DNA of 64,000 nt from Streptomyces sp. HD (GTDB lineage Bacteria > Actinomycetota > Actinomycetes > Streptomycetales > Streptomycetaceae), in NCBI RefSeq assembly GCF_028369295.1, contig NZ_JAQMYP010000011.1, positions 62,001-126,000 on the forward strand, in the 5' to 3' direction. Shown piece after piece: positions 63,526 to 64,000 of this stretch (positions are counted from its first letter, which is position 1; every line of letters begins with the position of its first letter). Both the position numbers and the translations under genes were made by a program. A model generated the notes under the pieces. The model was given only the letters and a program-made list of their open reading frames with translations. It was not told the origin of the DNA and did no database searches.

Positions 63526-64000
63526 ATGAATGACTGGCCCCAGGCATGGTCCGACGACAACCGCGGCAACCGTTACGGACGCGGCAGCGCGAGTGCACAG
63601 CCCGAAGGCGCGCGCGTGATGCGGCAGGTCCGCCGTGGTCCGACGGCGCCGCCCGGCCAGGGCTACGGCGGGGTACCGCCGCAGCCGTCGTATGTGAACG
63701 GTCAGGGCCACGGTGGCTACGACGACGACGCCTACGACGACGGCTACAACACCGGCCAGGTCTACGGCGGCGGCTCGGGCGGCTCCGGCGGCCGGGGGAT
63801 GCGTGAGCCGCGGCCCGCGCCGAACTGGCGGCGCCGGATAAAGGTGACCTCGATCACCGTGGTGACGCTGCTGCTCGTGACGACCGTCGCCACCTACTTC
63901 TGGGCCGACTCCAAGCTCAACCGCGAGGTCGACCTGTCCAAGGTCATCGAGCGGCCGGAGGCGGGCGAGGGCACGAACTACCTGATCGTCGGCTCCGACA
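63526..64000 (+). CDS. LytR-CpsA-Psr (LCP) family protein, N-terminal part
   Basis: The frame runs off the end of the window with 158 codons seen. A disordered cytoplasmic Gly/Tyr/Asp/Arg-rich N-terminus (about 1-100; includes DDDAYDDGYNTGQVYGGG) precedes a membrane helix (about 110-130). The extracellular part then begins with ADSKLNREVDLSKVIERP and NYLIVGSD, which matches the opening strand of LCP domains (usually NILLLGxDSR). LCP enzymes attach teichoic acids or other glycopolymers to peptidoglycan. CACACT lies upstream at about -13 to -8. Confidence 0.82.
   Translation, partial: MNDWPQAWSDDNRGNRYGRGSASAQPEGARVMRQVRRGPTAPPGQGYGGVPPQPSYVNGQGHGGYDDDAYDDGYNTGQVYGGGSGGSGGRGMREPRPAPNWRRRIKVTSITVVTLLLVTTVATYFWADSKLNREVDLSKVIERPEAGEGTNYLIVGSD

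Overview
The window is chromosomal DNA from a high-GC actinomycete, almost certainly a Streptomyces. The evidence is the strong codon bias for G/C at the third position, the pair of Rpf-type resuscitation factors beside enolase, a bldA tRNA, a sigI/arsI/prsI partner-switching module, and the typical dispersed Streptomyces intergenic repeats. The gene order matches what I know of the S. coelicolor core region from rpfC/rpfA/eno down to the acyl-CoA dehydrogenase and LCP genes. I see no insertion sequence, prophage, CRISPR array, rRNA or origin. The species cannot be fixed from the sequence alone.

Layout. Bases 1-11.3 kb: a cytochrome P450, two secreted muralytic Rpf proteins (the second behind a c-di-AMP riboswitch), enolase, a DivIC/FtsB-like divisome protein, a DUF501 protein and Ppx/GppA exopolyphosphatase in one co-directional run, then a small secreted peptide, a type II NADH dehydrogenase behind a Rex-like operator, and a cyclopropane-fatty-acid synthase. 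11.3-17.9 kb: a MacB/FtsX-like ABC exporter, the bldA tRNA-Leu(UAA), PobA 4-hydroxybenzoate hydroxylase, a YccA/Bax-inhibitor membrane protein and small conserved genes. 18-26 kb: a thiolase, an SGNH hydrolase, cystathionine beta-synthase, an XRE regulator and a short-chain dehydrogenase. 26-29.4 kb: a four-gene osmoprotectant ABC importer.

Bases 29.4-36.3 kb: a histidine-ammonia-lyase-like protein that lacks the MIO-forming triad, overlapped by an RpiR regulator; a cluster of three Roadblock/LC7 proteins and a DUF4388-like protein; and a diaminopimelate-decarboxylase-like protein. 36.4-42.1 kb: a tightly overlapping histidine-utilisation operon (hutU, M20 hydrolase, hutF, hutI) without hutH or classical hutG. 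42.2-46.3 kb: a membrane protein that fuses sigma-like regions, a zinc anti-sigma motif and an extracellular ricin lectin, next to the sigI/arsI/prsI module. 46.5-50.7 kb: a four-gene secreted/surface operon whose first and last products carry sortase signals and share a domain.

Bases 50.8-64 kb: a POT peptide transporter, an OmpR-type two-component system interrupted by a dispersed repeat, GtrA, purK-purE-dipeptidase, a VOC protein divergent from a CGNR zinc-finger regulator with four operator half-sites between them, a UDP-glucose dehydrogenase, an acyl-CoA dehydrogenase, a thioesterase and a truncated LCP ligase.

Two recurring regulatory themes stand out. At least six genes have a TAnnnT -10 hexamer exactly 12 to 7 bases before the start codon, which predicts leaderless mRNAs and also fixes several starts. 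Strong hairpin terminators separate most convergent genes. The best candidates for new biology are the MIO-less ammonia-lyase homologue, the sigma/anti-sigma/lectin fusion, the GTPase-less Roadblock cluster and the surface operon.
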